DNA from: Palsa-1400 sp036501625
Lineage (GTDB): Bacteria > Verrucomicrobiota > Verrucomicrobiia > Limisphaerales > Palsa-1400
DNA: 64,000 nt
Direction: 5' to 3'
Assembly: GCA_036501625.1 (NCBI GenBank)
Contig: DASXZY010000029.1
Span: 53,413 to 117,412 of the forward strand
Shown: piece after piece, positions 18,111 through 27,012 of the stretch
How the letters are laid out: each line of letters opens with the position of its first letter
Position numbering within the stretch: the stretch's first letter is position 1
The notes under the pieces: model-generated
Databases searched by the model: none
Told to the model about the DNA's origin: nothing
Seen by the model: only the letters and a program-made list of their open reading frames with translations
Program-made: the position numbers and the translations under genes

Positions 18111-19507
18111 TCCGTGTGAAAGGAGCCTTTGGCATCGATGCGATCGTACGTATGGGAGCCGAAATAGTCGCGCTGGGCCTGGATGAGATTGGCTGGCAGC
18201 CATGCGCCGCGGAAGGCGTCAAAATAGCCCAGAGAAGACATCAGCCCGGGAGCCGGCACGCCGAGCTTGGCCGCCTGGCACACAACATGGCGCAAATCTT
18301 CCTGGCGCTCCGAAACTTTGCGCGACAAGCCTGGGTCCAGCAGCAGGTTCGGCAAATCGCGGCGCGCGCGATAGGCCGCGCGGATGTCTTCCAGCAAAGC
18401 CGCGCGAATAATGCAACCGCCGCGCCAGATGCGGGCAATGGCTTCCAAGTCCAATTGGTATTGATGTTTGACTGAGGCCGCGCCCAGCACGGCCATGCCT
18501 TGGGCGTAAGTGATGACGGCGGCCGCGTAAAAGCCCCCGCCAAGCTGCGCGAGGAATGCCTTTCGGTCCCCCTCAAAGGGCGGAACGGGCCGCTTGAAAA
18601 CCTCGGACGCCCGCGCCCGGTCCTGCTCAAGCACAGACATATCGCGCATCGACACCGCGATGTCGATGGTTGGGGCGGGCACTTGCAGTTCCATCGCGCT
18701 TTGCGAGGTCCACATGCCGGTGCCGTTTTGTTTGGCCACGTCGAGGATCACATCGATCAGCCGCTTGCCGGTTTTCGGGTCCTGCTTGGCGAAAATGCGG
18801 CTGGTGATTTCGACCAGATAACCGCCGGCATCGCCCTTGTTCCACGACGAAAAAACTTCGCCGATCTGGTCGTCGTTCATCTCCAAGCCGCGTTTCATGA
18901 TGTCATAACATTCGGCCAGCAATTGCATCAATCCGTACTCGATGCCGTTGTGGACCATCTTGATGAAATGGCCGGAGGACCCGGGTCCCAGCCAAGTCAC
19001 ACACGGTTCGCCGTTGACCTTGGCCGCCGCGCCTTCCAGCACCGCGCGCACTCTTTCGTAAGCTTCTTTTGGCCCTCCGGGCATGATGCTTGGCCCGTGC
19101 CGCGCGCCTTCTTCGCCACCAGAGACGCCCACGCCCAGGAAATGAATGCCTTTGGCTTCCAGCGTCTTGGCGCGCAGGTTGGTGTCTTTGAAGTAGGAGT
19201 TGCCGGCGTCAATAATCAGGTCTCCTTTTTCCAGGTGCGGCAGCAAATCTTTGATGACCGCATCGACGGCCGGCCCGGCCGGCACCAGCATCAGGGCGGC
19301 GCGCGGTTTGCGAAGCATGCCAATGAAATCGCCTACATTGGATGCCGGATTGGCCGGGCTTTTGCCCGCCTCCTGGCGCAAGGCGCCAGCCTTGCCCTGG
19401 TCTTTGTCGTATCCAGCCACCGCGAAGCCATGATCGGCGATGTTGAGCGCGAGGTTGCGCCCCATGACGCCCAAACCAACAATGCCTATTTCACATTGCG
19501 AATTCAT
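18095..19507 (-). CDS. gnd: 6-phosphogluconate dehydrogenase (decarboxylating)
   Basis: A 470-residue enzyme that converts 6-phosphogluconate to ribulose-5-phosphate and CO2 with reduction of NADP+. Visible signatures are the dinucleotide fold I-V-G-L-G-V-M-G-R-N at the very start, G-V-G-V-S-G-G-E-E-G-A-R-H-G-P-S, and H-F-I-K-M-V-H-N-G-I-E-Y-G with the catalytic lysine. Length is normal for the family when begun at ATG 19507; an open frame continues upstream to 19696 but is not needed. It lies upstream of zwf, so the two oxidative pentose phosphate enzymes form one operon. Confidence 0.95.
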   Translation of the reverse strand: MNSQCEIGIVGLGVMGRNLALNIADHGFAVAGYDKDQGKAGALRQEAGKSPANPASNVGDFIGMLRKPRAALMLVPAGPAVDAVIKDLLPHLEKGDLIIDAGNSYFKDTNLRAKTLEAKGIHFLGVGVSGGEEGARHGPSIMPGGPKEAYERVRAVLEGAAAKVNGEPCVTWLGPGSSGHFIKMVHNGIEYGLMQLLAECYDIMKRGLEMNDDQIGEVFSSWNKGDAGGYLVEITSRIFAKQDPKTGKRLIDVILDVAKQNGTGMWTSQSAMELQVPAPTIDIAVSMRDMSVLEQDRARASEVFKRPVPPFEGDRKAFLAQLGGGFYAAAVITYAQGMAVLGAASVKHQYQLDLEAIARIWRGGCIIRAALLEDIRAAYRARRDLPNLLLDPGLSRKVSERQEDLRHVVCQAAKLGVPAPGLMSSLGYFDAFRGAWLPANLIQAQRDYFGSHTYDRIDAKGSFHTEWEKP

Positions 19508-19590
19508 ATGGGTAACAATTCCTTGGCAAGTTTGAATTGTATATCGGGCAAAAGCTGGCGCGGCACTGAGGCGGCTGCCTACCAGTCCAA

Positions 19591-19617
19591 TTGCGATTTG
19601 CCATTGGCAAATTGCAA
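19591..19617. promoter_or_regulatory. 27-bp near-perfect palindrome between gnd and the DUF748 gene
   Basis: The core ATTTGCCA-T-TGGCAAAT at 19596-19612 is a perfect palindrome with a single central base. It is extended by TTGC at 19591-19594 and GCAA at 19614-19617, with one mismatched pair between. It sits in the 191-bp divergent spacer, 84 bp upstream of gnd and 82 bp upstream of the opposing gene, a fitting place for a dimeric repressor site. The cognate regulator is unknown. Confidence 0.5.
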
Positions 19618-19698
19618 AACGCGGGCCGAAAGCAGGATCGAGGACCGCTCTTTCCATGCGGGCCGCGCTTGGCACATCAATAGCTTGGTTATGCAATT

Positions 19699-20817
19699 AT
19701 GGAATCGCGCGGACGAAGGTGGCGGCCATCTCCCGCCGTTTACTGGACAGCGATCATCGTGGCCGCTGTGCTAATAGCGGGCCGCTTGATCATGCCCGTT
19801 GAGGTGCAGCGATACGTCAACGGCCAGCTCAATCGCTCCAAGGACTATGGCGGCCGCATCGGCAACGTGCATATCCAATTGTGGCGGGGACAGTATAGGA
19901 TTGACAACACGGCCATTTTTCAGCGGAACGGTGAAGTTCACACGCCTTTGTTCAATGCGGATCAAATTTTCCTCTCGGTCGAATGGAAGGAGCTGTTTCA
20001 CGGTTCGGTCGTGGGACAGGTTTCATTGGAGCGGCCCCGGCTCAACTTCGCGGTTACCCCCACCGGGCAGGAGGCGCAAAACGGCAAGGGCGAAGATTGG
20101 GGCCAAATGCTGGAGAGCCTTTTTCCTTTTAAATTGAATCGCCTGCAAATCAATGACGGGGAGATTCATTTTCAAAATGAGCATTCCACTCCGCCGGTGG
20201 ATATTTATGTCAGCAAATGCTCCGTGACGGCCACCAATCTGACCAATTCCCGCCAAGTCCATAATGAACTCCCGGCCGGAATCACGGCCCACGGCACCAG
20301 CCTGGGCGGCGGCAATTTTGATTTCCACGTCCAACTCAATCCGATGGCGGCTCAGCCGACTTTTCAAGTGACGGCCCAGATTACGAACGTCAACCTCCCG
20401 GCCCTGAATGACTTCCTCAAAGCTTACGGCAAATTCGATGTTGCCAGCGGCGAGTTTGCTTTCTTCACTTCCATCGCATCCAAGGACGGAAACTTCGACG
20501 GCTACGGCAAGGTGTTCTTTGAAAAGTTGAAAGTCTTCGCCTGGGACAAGGAGCGCAAAAAGAATATCCTGGAGATTTTCTGGCAGGCCGTCGTTGGCAC
20601 GGTCACTACGGCTTTGAAGAATCAGCCGCACGATTATCTGGCTGCGCGCTTTCCCATCTCCGGCGCCTATGGCAAGGAGAAGATCGGCGTCTGGCCGGCC
20701 ATCGTCTCGCTGTTGCGCAACGCCTTTATCAAAGCGCTGGTGCCCAAATTGGACACACCCGTGACCCTTCGCGCCTTTGAGGACAAAGAGAAGAACGAAG
20801 AAAAGCCGGATAAATAG
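19699..20817 (+). CDS. DUF748 (AsmA-like) membrane-anchored protein
   Basis: A 372-residue protein with one N-terminal transmembrane helix (residues 14-33) and a beta-rich periplasmic part. It contains R-I-G-N-V-H-I-Q-L-W-R-G-Q-Y-R-I-D and L-N-R-L-Q-I-N-D-G-E-I-H-F, the repeating strands of DUF748/AsmA-type proteins. These are thought to bridge the envelope and move or organise lipids. The tail is charged (K-E-K-N-E-E-K-P-D-K). It ends 3 bp before the YihY gene, so they are one operon. The nearby PqiA/B and MlaA genes also concern the outer membrane. Confidence 0.75.
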   Translation: MESRGRRWRPSPAVYWTAIIVAAVLIAGRLIMPVEVQRYVNGQLNRSKDYGGRIGNVHIQLWRGQYRIDNTAIFQRNGEVHTPLFNADQIFLSVEWKELFHGSVVGQVSLERPRLNFAVTPTGQEAQNGKGEDWGQMLESLFPFKLNRLQINDGEIHFQNEHSTPPVDIYVSKCSVTATNLTNSRQVHNELPAGITAHGTSLGGGNFDFHVQLNPMAAQPTFQVTAQITNVNLPALNDFLKAYGKFDVASGEFAFFTSIASKDGNFDGYGKVFFEKLKVFAWDKERKKNILEIFWQAVVGTVTTALKNQPHDYLAARFPISGAYGKEKIGVWPAIVSLLRNAFIKALVPKLDTPVTLRAFEDKEKNEEKPDK

Positions 20818-20820
20818 CCG

Positions 20821-21729
20821 ATGCAATTTCGCGATTTGAAATCGACCGCCGTCCTGTTCAAAGAGACCGCCACAGCCTGGGCGAACGGGAATTCCTCCCG
20901 GGTGGGCGCGGCCTTGGCTTATTACACCATTTTCGCGATCGCGCCGCTTTTTGTCATTGCGCTGTCCATGTCCAGTTTTTTCTTTGGCGAAAAGGCGGCG
21001 CGCAAGGAGTTATTTGGGCAGATCAATGGCCTGGTCGGGAGCAAGGGCGGAGAGGCGATTCAATCGCTGGTCATCGCCGCCACCAGCCAGCCGCGCACGA
21101 GCTATTGGGCGACGCTGGGCGCGGTGGTCACATTGGGCGCGGGCGCCACGGCGGTGTTCGTGGAACTGCAAGACGCGCTCAACAACATCTGGGGTGTCCA
21201 ACGCAAGCCGGGCGGCGGGTTGCGCCATTTCATCGTGGACCGGCTGCTCTCGTTTGCGATGATGCTGGGCATTGGCTTTTTATTGCTGGTGGCCCTCGTG
21301 CTGAACGCCGCCCTGGCCGGGGTGGGCCATTTCGCGACCGGTTTTCTGCAAGGAGAAAAGTTCTGGCTCAGCCCGCTTAATTTTCTGGTTTCTCTGGGCG
21401 TCATCACCCTGCTTTTCGCCATGATTTTCAAATTGCTGCCTGATGTCGCCATCAACTGGAAGGATGTCTGGCTGGGAGCCTTTGTGACGGGGCTGCTTTT
21501 CAATTTTGGCAAATTCCTGATTGGATATTATCTGGGGCGCAGCAGCACCCTTTCCATTTACGGGGCGGCCGGTTCACTGGTCATCGTGCTGGTGTGGGTT
21601 TATTACTCCGCGCAGATTGTGTTCTTTGGCGCGCACTTCACCCATATTCATGCCGGCAAACGCGCCGCGCGGCATCACTTTAAGTCGAGCTTGGAACCGG
21701 ACGAGGGCAAGTTGGCCGCGGGAGCCTGA
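20821..21729 (+). CDS. YihY/BrkB family inner membrane protein
   Basis: A 302-residue protein with six hydrophobic helices. The N-terminal R-V-G-A-A-L-A-Y-Y-T-I-F-A-I-A-P-L and the later G-A-A-G-S-L-V-I-V-L-V-W-V-Y-Y-S-A-Q-I are the characteristic segments of the YihY/BrkB family (once called RNase BN). The role is not settled; transport or envelope function is likely. The final 55 bp overlap the convergent PqiB-like gene. Confidence 0.88.
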   Translation: MQFRDLKSTAVLFKETATAWANGNSSRVGAALAYYTIFAIAPLFVIALSMSSFFFGEKAARKELFGQINGLVGSKGGEAIQSLVIAATSQPRTSYWATLGAVVTLGAGATAVFVELQDALNNIWGVQRKPGGGLRHFIVDRLLSFAMMLGIGFLLLVALVLNAALAGVGHFATGFLQGEKFWLSPLNFLVSLGVITLLFAMIFKLLPDVAINWKDVWLGAFVTGLLFNFGKFLIGYYLGRSSTLSIYGAAGSLVIVLVWVYYSAQIVFFGAHFTHIHAGKRAARHHFKSSLEPDEGKLAAGA

Positions 21730-22619
21730 CCGGACAATTGAAGCGGGATGGACGGGTTCCAATCCTTCCACGCCTCTTTGGGTTTTTCATTTATATCAAA
21801 GACCGCGCCATTCTCGGCCGCGACGCCCGGTTGGGGCGGCGTGGCAAATTCAATGCCTCCGCTCAACAGAGTTTGGGCGGATTGCGCGCTGATCTGCGCT
21901 CCTTTGAACAAGCCGATGTGAACATCGATGCCGCCCGCGTTCCAAAAAACAGAATTCATCCGCACCAGCGGCGCGTATTGGCGGCGCACCCGCGCCCGGA
22001 TGTCCACTCCCCGCGCGTCATCGGACAACTGGTAGCCGAGCACCTCGCCCACCTCGATGCCGCGATAGAAAATCGGCGAACGTTCCTGCATGGAATCCAG
22101 CGCTGCCGCATGAATGGTGATGAGGAGCGCGTTAGGCTCCGGTTCGGGCGGCGGTTTTTCCGCGCCGACGAAAACGTTGGTGGCCGGGCCCTGGCCGGGC
22201 TGGACGGTCACGTATTCGCCGGAGACAATCGTGTTTAACCCGCTGATGGCGCCGACCTTCAGCTCAGGCCGCACAATCCAAAAGAGCGAGCCTGTTCGCG
22301 CCAGGTTCTTGGCGGGGCCGATCAGGCGGGCGGTGACTTTGACCCGTTTGCCATCTTCGGTCACGCTGATGGATTTGACCTGGCCGATCTGAGATCCGCG
22401 GTAATTGACCATCGTATTGCCCGCCTCAAGCCCGGCTGTGTCATCAAAATAAACGGTGATGAGGGGTCCGCTGGCCACGAAATCGCGATAAATGAACCAG
22501 ACGCAAAGGGCGATCGCTCCCAGCGGAATCAGCCACAACACCCAGACGGGCTTCGCTTTTTTAATCACGGCCCGGGGCAATGGTTTTTCCGCTGCCCGCC
22601 CCTCATGGAGTCTGTTCAT
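21675..22619 (-). CDS. PqiB/MlaD-like MCE-domain protein
   Basis: A 314-residue inner-membrane-anchored periplasmic protein with a transmembrane helix at about residues 24-46 and two MCE modules. The first (about 50-130) contains F-D-D-T-A-G-L-E-A-G-N-T-M-V-N-Y-R-G; the second (from about 160) contains S-P-I-F-Y-R-G-I-E-V-G-E-V. MCE proteins form hexameric tubes that carry lipids across the periplasm. Escherichia coli PqiB is much longer and has three MCE domains, so this is a short form. The ATG at 22619 overlaps the PqiA-like gene. Confidence 0.85.
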   Translation of the reverse strand: MNRLHEGRAAEKPLPRAVIKKAKPVWVLWLIPLGAIALCVWFIYRDFVASGPLITVYFDDTAGLEAGNTMVNYRGSQIGQVKSISVTEDGKRVKVTARLIGPAKNLARTGSLFWIVRPELKVGAISGLNTIVSGEYVTVQPGQGPATNVFVGAEKPPPEPEPNALLITIHAAALDSMQERSPIFYRGIEVGEVLGYQLSDDARGVDIRARVRRQYAPLVRMNSVFWNAGGIDVHIGLFKGAQISAQSAQTLLSGGIEFATPPQPGVAAENGAVFDINEKPKEAWKDWNPSIPLQLSGQAPAANLPSSGSKLDLK

Positions 22620-23259
22620 GAAGTTCCATTTCTTCCGCCCTTTCCCACAACGGGCGCCAGTCAAAACTGACCGTGGCGAGCAGCATCAGGGCAACGACTG
22701 CCGTCAAAAAGAATGCGCCGCGCCCCGGATGCACGGAGGCCACCTGCTCCATCTCGATCATGGCTACAAAAACCGCCAGCAGGATCACTTCCAGCATGTT
22801 CCACGGGTCCACCACGCGGACGATCCGGCACGCCCAGGCCCGCGCGCGCATGGCCCGGGGCCAGTTCAGCGTCCAAGAGAGAAAGACCAACCCCAGAATT
22901 TTGACGCCGGGCGAAAAGATGCCCGTGATAAAAACAAACGCGGCGATGACATATTGCCCTTTTCCGAACAGCGCGCTGACGCCTTGGAAAATGGTCGTGG
23001 TGGAGTGCATCCCGTAGTAATCGGCCGTCACAAGCGGATAGAAATTCGATGGCAAGTAAAGGATCAGCGCCGCCAGCGCGAAGGCCAGCGTGCGCGCGCG
23101 GCTGTTGGCCCGGTGATGAGACAGGTGAAAACCGCACCGCGCGCAATGGGCGGCAGAGCCGGGCGGCATCTCCTCAATTCGCTGCACAAGGCCGCACTTG
23201 TCGCAGCCCGCGACAGCGGCTGGCGGAGCGAAATTCTCCCGTGAATGGCGCAACAACAT
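22603..23259 (-). CDS. PqiA-like inner membrane protein
   Basis: A 218-residue protein with a zinc ribbon near the N-terminus (C-D-K-C-G and C-A-R-C-G, four cysteines) and four transmembrane helices, including Y-L-P-S-N-F-Y-P-L-V and G-I-F-S-P-G-V-K-I-L. This is one PqiA module; Escherichia coli PqiA has two in tandem. It is expected to be the membrane partner of the MCE protein. The start at ATG 23259 gives a normal N-terminus; a frame extends to 23307. It overlaps the kinase-side upstream region divergently. Confidence 0.82.
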   Translation of the reverse strand: MLLRHSRENFAPPAAVAGCDKCGLVQRIEEMPPGSAAHCARCGFHLSHHRANSRARTLAFALAALILYLPSNFYPLVTADYYGMHSTTTIFQGVSALFGKGQYVIAAFVFITGIFSPGVKILGLVFLSWTLNWPRAMRARAWACRIVRVVDPWNMLEVILLAVFVAMIEMEQVASVHPGRGAFFLTAVVALMLLATVSFDWRPLWERAEEMELHEQTP

Positions 23260-23367
23260 GGCGGCACTGTAAGGCAGGCCCCCGGTCTGGCATATAGAGG
23301 TATTCACCTACTTAGCGATGCGGCCCTGACTGGTCTAGGTTACGTGCGTCATGCCGGGAAAACGATT

Positions 23368-25641
23368 ATGAACGCAACCGCAAACAGAATGAGTTGGATG
23401 GCCGCTCCGCGCTGGAGCGCCGGACGGTTTTATGAAACGGTTGTCGTCATCTGGCTTACACTTTCCGTGGCCAGCGTGGTGCTGGCAGCCGCCACCTGGG
23501 CCAGGCTTTCGCGCCAGTTGAACGACGCCAACCAGTCCATAGCCATCCGCCTGGAGGTCAATTCCGTTTTCCAATCTCTCCTGGAGGCCGAAAGCAGCCA
23601 GCGCGCCTTCGCGCTAACTGGCAACCCGGCTTTCGCGGAGACGCTTCAGTCTGGCGCGCGGCAATTGTCCGCCCGTTTTGACCATCTCTCCGGCCTGGCC
23701 CGCAATGATCCCGCCATGCTCCGGCAAATCCTCAATTTCCGCGGCGGCGTTCTGGCCAGCTTCCGTCACTTGCAACAAGTGGCGCTGGCCCGCCAGGACG
23801 GCGTCGCCATGGCTTCCGACAGCGAAGGGCCGCGGCTCATGGACACGGTCCGCCAAAATGTGGCGGGCTTTGAACGCTCGCCTTCGGCGCTCGTTTTTGA
23901 CCAGGGCGCGGGGGCGCGCGCCCAATTGACCCGGGCCAGCCTGACCAGCTTGGTGGCCGGCATCCTGGGGCTGGGCGCCGGATTGTTCGCCTTCGCCTTG
24001 TCGCGCCTGACGGTCAAGCATCAGCAGCGCGAACGCGAATTGATTGAAGCCAAGCTGCAAGCCGACCGCCGCAGCCAGGAGAAAACCGTGTTCCTGGCCA
24101 ACATGAGCCATGAAATCCGCACGCCCATGAACGCCATCCTCGGTTTTGGCGAATTGCTGGAGAACGATCTGCGCAATTCCAAACAATTCCATTATCTGCA
24201 ATCCATCCGCCGAAGCGCCTCCTCGCTCCTGCAACTCATTAATGACATGCTTGACATGTCGAAGATCGAAGCCGGCGTGCTGGCCTTGCGCCCCGAACCA
24301 AGCGACCCCAAGGACATTTGCCAGTTTGTCCAAACCATGTTTTCGGAACACGCCGCCCGCAAGAAATTGCGCCTTTCCTGGCGGACGGCCCCCGGCCTGC
24401 CGCGCTCCTTGATGCTCGACCGCATCCGGCTGCGCCAATTGCTGGTCAATCTGGTCGGCAACGCCATCAAATTCACAGACCGGGGCAGCGTCGAAACGAG
24501 CATTCAATGGGAGGAACAAATTCCCGGCCAGCTTCTGACCCTGCTGATTGAAGTCAGGGACACCGGCGTCGGCATCCCGGCGGACCGGACGGAGGCGGTC
24601 TTCAAGCCATTCGTACAGGCGGGCGCGCATCCTGAAATGGAGCGCTCCGGCACCGGCCTCGGGCTGGCCATTGTCAAACGATTGACGGAAACGATGGGAG
24701 GCTCGGTCACGGTCACGAGCGGATTGGGGCACGGCTCGGTCTTTCAACTCCGCTTTCCAGACGTGGTTGTTTCCGCCTGCCAGCCCGCCGCCGAGCCATC
24801 GCTCGCCCCGGCCGCGGCCAATTTCAATTTGCTCCGCCCGTCCACCGTGCTGGGCGTCGACGACAACGAAACCAACCGCCAGCTTCTGCGCGCCATTTTC
24901 AGCGAATCGCACCACACCCTGCTCCTGGCCGGGAGCGGCCCCGAAGCCGTCGCCCTGGCCCGGCAAACGCGCCCGGACATTATTCTGCTCGACATCCGCA
25001 TGCCTGGAATGGAAGGCCACGAAGTGCTGCGCTCTCTGCGGGAAATTCCGGCCTTGAAATCGACGCCGGTCATCGCGGTCACCGCCTCGAGCGTCAGGGC
25101 GGAGGAAAACGACGGTGAAGCGCGGTTTGACGGCTGCATGGGCAAGCCATTTTCGCGGCAGGAATTGTTCGACGAACTGGCGCGTTTTCTGCCCAAGGCC
25201 CCACCCCCGGCGCCCCCGATGGCGGCCGCATGCGCGCCGGCCGATTTGACGTGGGCGGAGGAATTGCCGGCGCTGAGGCACGATCTCAGAAGTTCACTGG
25301 CGGGCGTGGTGATGAGCGCCGAGCTGCTGGCCGAACAAGTCAACCGCTTTCACGACGAAACCTCAGCCCGCCTGGTGTCAGACATTTTGGACCCCGGCCG
25401 GCACATGTTGCAATTGGCCCGCCGTTCTGCCACAAGCGGAGCGCCAATGCTCTCGCTGCTGGAGCACGATTCCAGAACCCACGTGGGCCGCATGAGGGCC
25501 AACGCCCGGCGCCTTTGCCGCCGCATGCGGCGGCGGGCTGAAGCGCCCTCCATGCAGTTGTCAGAAAATATTTTCCGCTCATGCACAGAACTTGTTGTTT
25601 TCGTGGATAAATTCACGGCTCGCCAGCCGGGCGCCGCATAA
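23368..25641 (+). CDS. Hybrid sensor histidine kinase (CHASE3-HisKA-HATPase-REC plus C-terminal H-box)
   Basis: A 757-residue membrane kinase. Two transmembrane helices (about residues 20-42 and 190-212) flank a CHASE3-like extracytoplasmic domain (L-E-A-E-S-S-Q-R-A-F-A-L-T-G-N). The dimerisation domain has N-M-S-H-E-I-R-T-P with His248; the ATPase domain has N-L-V-G-N-A-I-K-F, D-T-G-V-G-I-P and G-T-G-L-G-L-A-I-V. A receiver domain follows with phospho-acceptor Asp542 (I-L-L-D-I-R-M-P-G). After it comes a second HisKA-like helix, L-R-H-D-L-R-S-S-L-A-G, with His638. The gene is 3 bp upstream of a sigma-54 response regulator, its likely partner. The signal is unknown. Confidence 0.9.
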   Translation: MNATANRMSWMAAPRWSAGRFYETVVVIWLTLSVASVVLAAATWARLSRQLNDANQSIAIRLEVNSVFQSLLEAESSQRAFALTGNPAFAETLQSGARQLSARFDHLSGLARNDPAMLRQILNFRGGVLASFRHLQQVALARQDGVAMASDSEGPRLMDTVRQNVAGFERSPSALVFDQGAGARAQLTRASLTSLVAGILGLGAGLFAFALSRLTVKHQQRERELIEAKLQADRRSQEKTVFLANMSHEIRTPMNAILGFGELLENDLRNSKQFHYLQSIRRSASSLLQLINDMLDMSKIEAGVLALRPEPSDPKDICQFVQTMFSEHAARKKLRLSWRTAPGLPRSLMLDRIRLRQLLVNLVGNAIKFTDRGSVETSIQWEEQIPGQLLTLLIEVRDTGVGIPADRTEAVFKPFVQAGAHPEMERSGTGLGLAIVKRLTETMGGSVTVTSGLGHGSVFQLRFPDVVVSACQPAAEPSLAPAAANFNLLRPSTVLGVDDNETNRQLLRAIFSESHHTLLLAGSGPEAVALARQTRPDIILLDIRMPGMEGHEVLRSLREIPALKSTPVIAVTASSVRAEENDGEARFDGCMGKPFSRQELFDELARFLPKAPPPAPPMAAACAPADLTWAEELPALRHDLRSSLAGVVMSAELLAEQVNRFHDETSARLVSDILDPGRHMLQLARRSATSGAPMLSLLEHDSRTHVGRMRANARRLCRRMRRRAEAPSMQLSENIFRSCTELVVFVDKFTARQPGAA

Positions 25642-25644
25642 ACC

Positions 25645-27006
25645 ATGGACTTTCTAGTTATTGACGACGACAAAACGTTCCGCGACGCCGCTTCCCTGAT
25701 CGTGGAGGGCGCAGGGCATTATGCGGAAGCCTCCGCCAACGGCATGGACGGCCTGGCGGCGCTTAAACGCCAAAAATTCGAGGCCGTCCTGCTCGACGTT
25801 CATCTTGACGGCGAAAGCGGGCTGGATCTGCTGCCGCGCATCCAGGACCAAAATCCCGGCCTGCCCGTCATCATCGTGACGGCGGAAGGCAACGTGAAAA
25901 TGGCTGTCGAAGCCATGCGGCGGGGCGCGATGGATTTTCTGGAGAAACCGTTCCAGCGCGAACAATTTCTGGCCGTGCTGGCTCGGTTGCAGCGGTGGCG
26001 CCAAATGGGCCAAACCATTGAGCATTTGAAGCATGAGGTGGTGGAATCCAAATCACGAAATCCCGCGCCGGTTTTCAACTCCATGTGCCCAGCCATGCAA
26101 GAGGCGATGAGTGTGCTGCTTCGCGCGGCCAAGACGCCCGCCTCCATTCTGATCCTGGGCGAAAGCGGGACCGGCAAAACGGTCGCAGCCCGCTCCCTTC
26201 ATGAAAACAGCCACCTCGCGGAAAAGCCTTTTGTGACCGTCAGTTGTCCGAGCCTTTCCAAGGAATTGCTGGAAAGCGAACTCTTTGGCCATGTGCGGGG
26301 CGCGTTTACCGGAGCCGTCAAAGACCGGTGGGGGAAAGTGCGCGCGGCCGAGGGGGGAACGCTGTTCCTGGATGAAATCGGCGATCTGCCGCCGGAGATT
26401 CAGCCCAAGCTGCTGCGACTGCTGCAAGAGCGCGAGTATGAGCGCCTGGGCGAGAACGCCGTTTATAGCGCCAACGTGCGCGTCATCGCCGCCACCAACC
26501 GGTTGCTCAAAGAACGCGTGGCGGCAGGCGCCTTTCGCGAGGACCTCTACTTCAGGCTCAACGTTATTTCTGTCGAAGTTCCGCCCTTGCGCGACCGCAC
26601 GGCCGATTTGGACAGCTTGGCCGGCCATTTTCTTGACCATTTCGCGCGGCAATGCGGACGGCGTGTTGACGGTTTTTCATCGCCGGCATTGGAGCGGATT
26701 CGGTCGTATCATTGGCCCGGCAATTTGCGCGAGCTGTGCAACGCCGTCGAAAGGGCGGTCATCCTCGCGCGCGGCGACAATATCGACCTGGCTGATCTGC
26801 CCACCGAGTTTCAGCACGATCACCATAACGGCGCCACTTCGGCCGATGATGTCAAAGTCGGCTCATTTGTTTCCCTGGAAAAGCTGGAGGAGGCGCATAT
26901 CCGGCGCATTCTGGAAAAGACGGCGAGCCTGGCTCAGGCGTCCGACGTGCTGGGGATTGATCAGGCCACGCTCTATCGGAAACGCAAACGCATCGGCCTG
27001 CAATGA
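25645..27006 (+). CDS. Sigma-54-dependent NtrC-family response regulator
   Basis: A 453-residue regulator: receiver domain (phospho-acceptor Asp51), AAA+ domain (about 145-375) with Walker A G-E-S-G-T-G-K-T at 172-179, G-A-F-T-G-A at 219-224 for contact with sigma-54, Walker B L-F-L-D-E-I at 240-245, arginine region R-E-D-L-Y-F-R-L-N-V, and a C-terminal Fis-type helix-turn-helix (A-S-D-V-L-G-I-D-Q-A-T-L-Y-R-K-R). It should activate RpoN-dependent promoters on phosphorylation by the kinase encoded just upstream. Targets are not evident in the window. Confidence 0.95.
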   Translation: MDFLVIDDDKTFRDAASLIVEGAGHYAEASANGMDGLAALKRQKFEAVLLDVHLDGESGLDLLPRIQDQNPGLPVIIVTAEGNVKMAVEAMRRGAMDFLEKPFQREQFLAVLARLQRWRQMGQTIEHLKHEVVESKSRNPAPVFNSMCPAMQEAMSVLLRAAKTPASILILGESGTGKTVAARSLHENSHLAEKPFVTVSCPSLSKELLESELFGHVRGAFTGAVKDRWGKVRAAEGGTLFLDEIGDLPPEIQPKLLRLLQEREYERLGENAVYSANVRVIAATNRLLKERVAAGAFREDLYFRLNVISVEVPPLRDRTADLDSLAGHFLDHFARQCGRRVDGFSSPALERIRSYHWPGNLRELCNAVERAVILARGDNIDLADLPTEFQHDHHNGATSADDVKVGSFVSLEKLEEAHIRRILEKTASLAQASDVLGIDQATLYRKRKRIGLQ

Positions 27007-27012
27007 GCGGCG

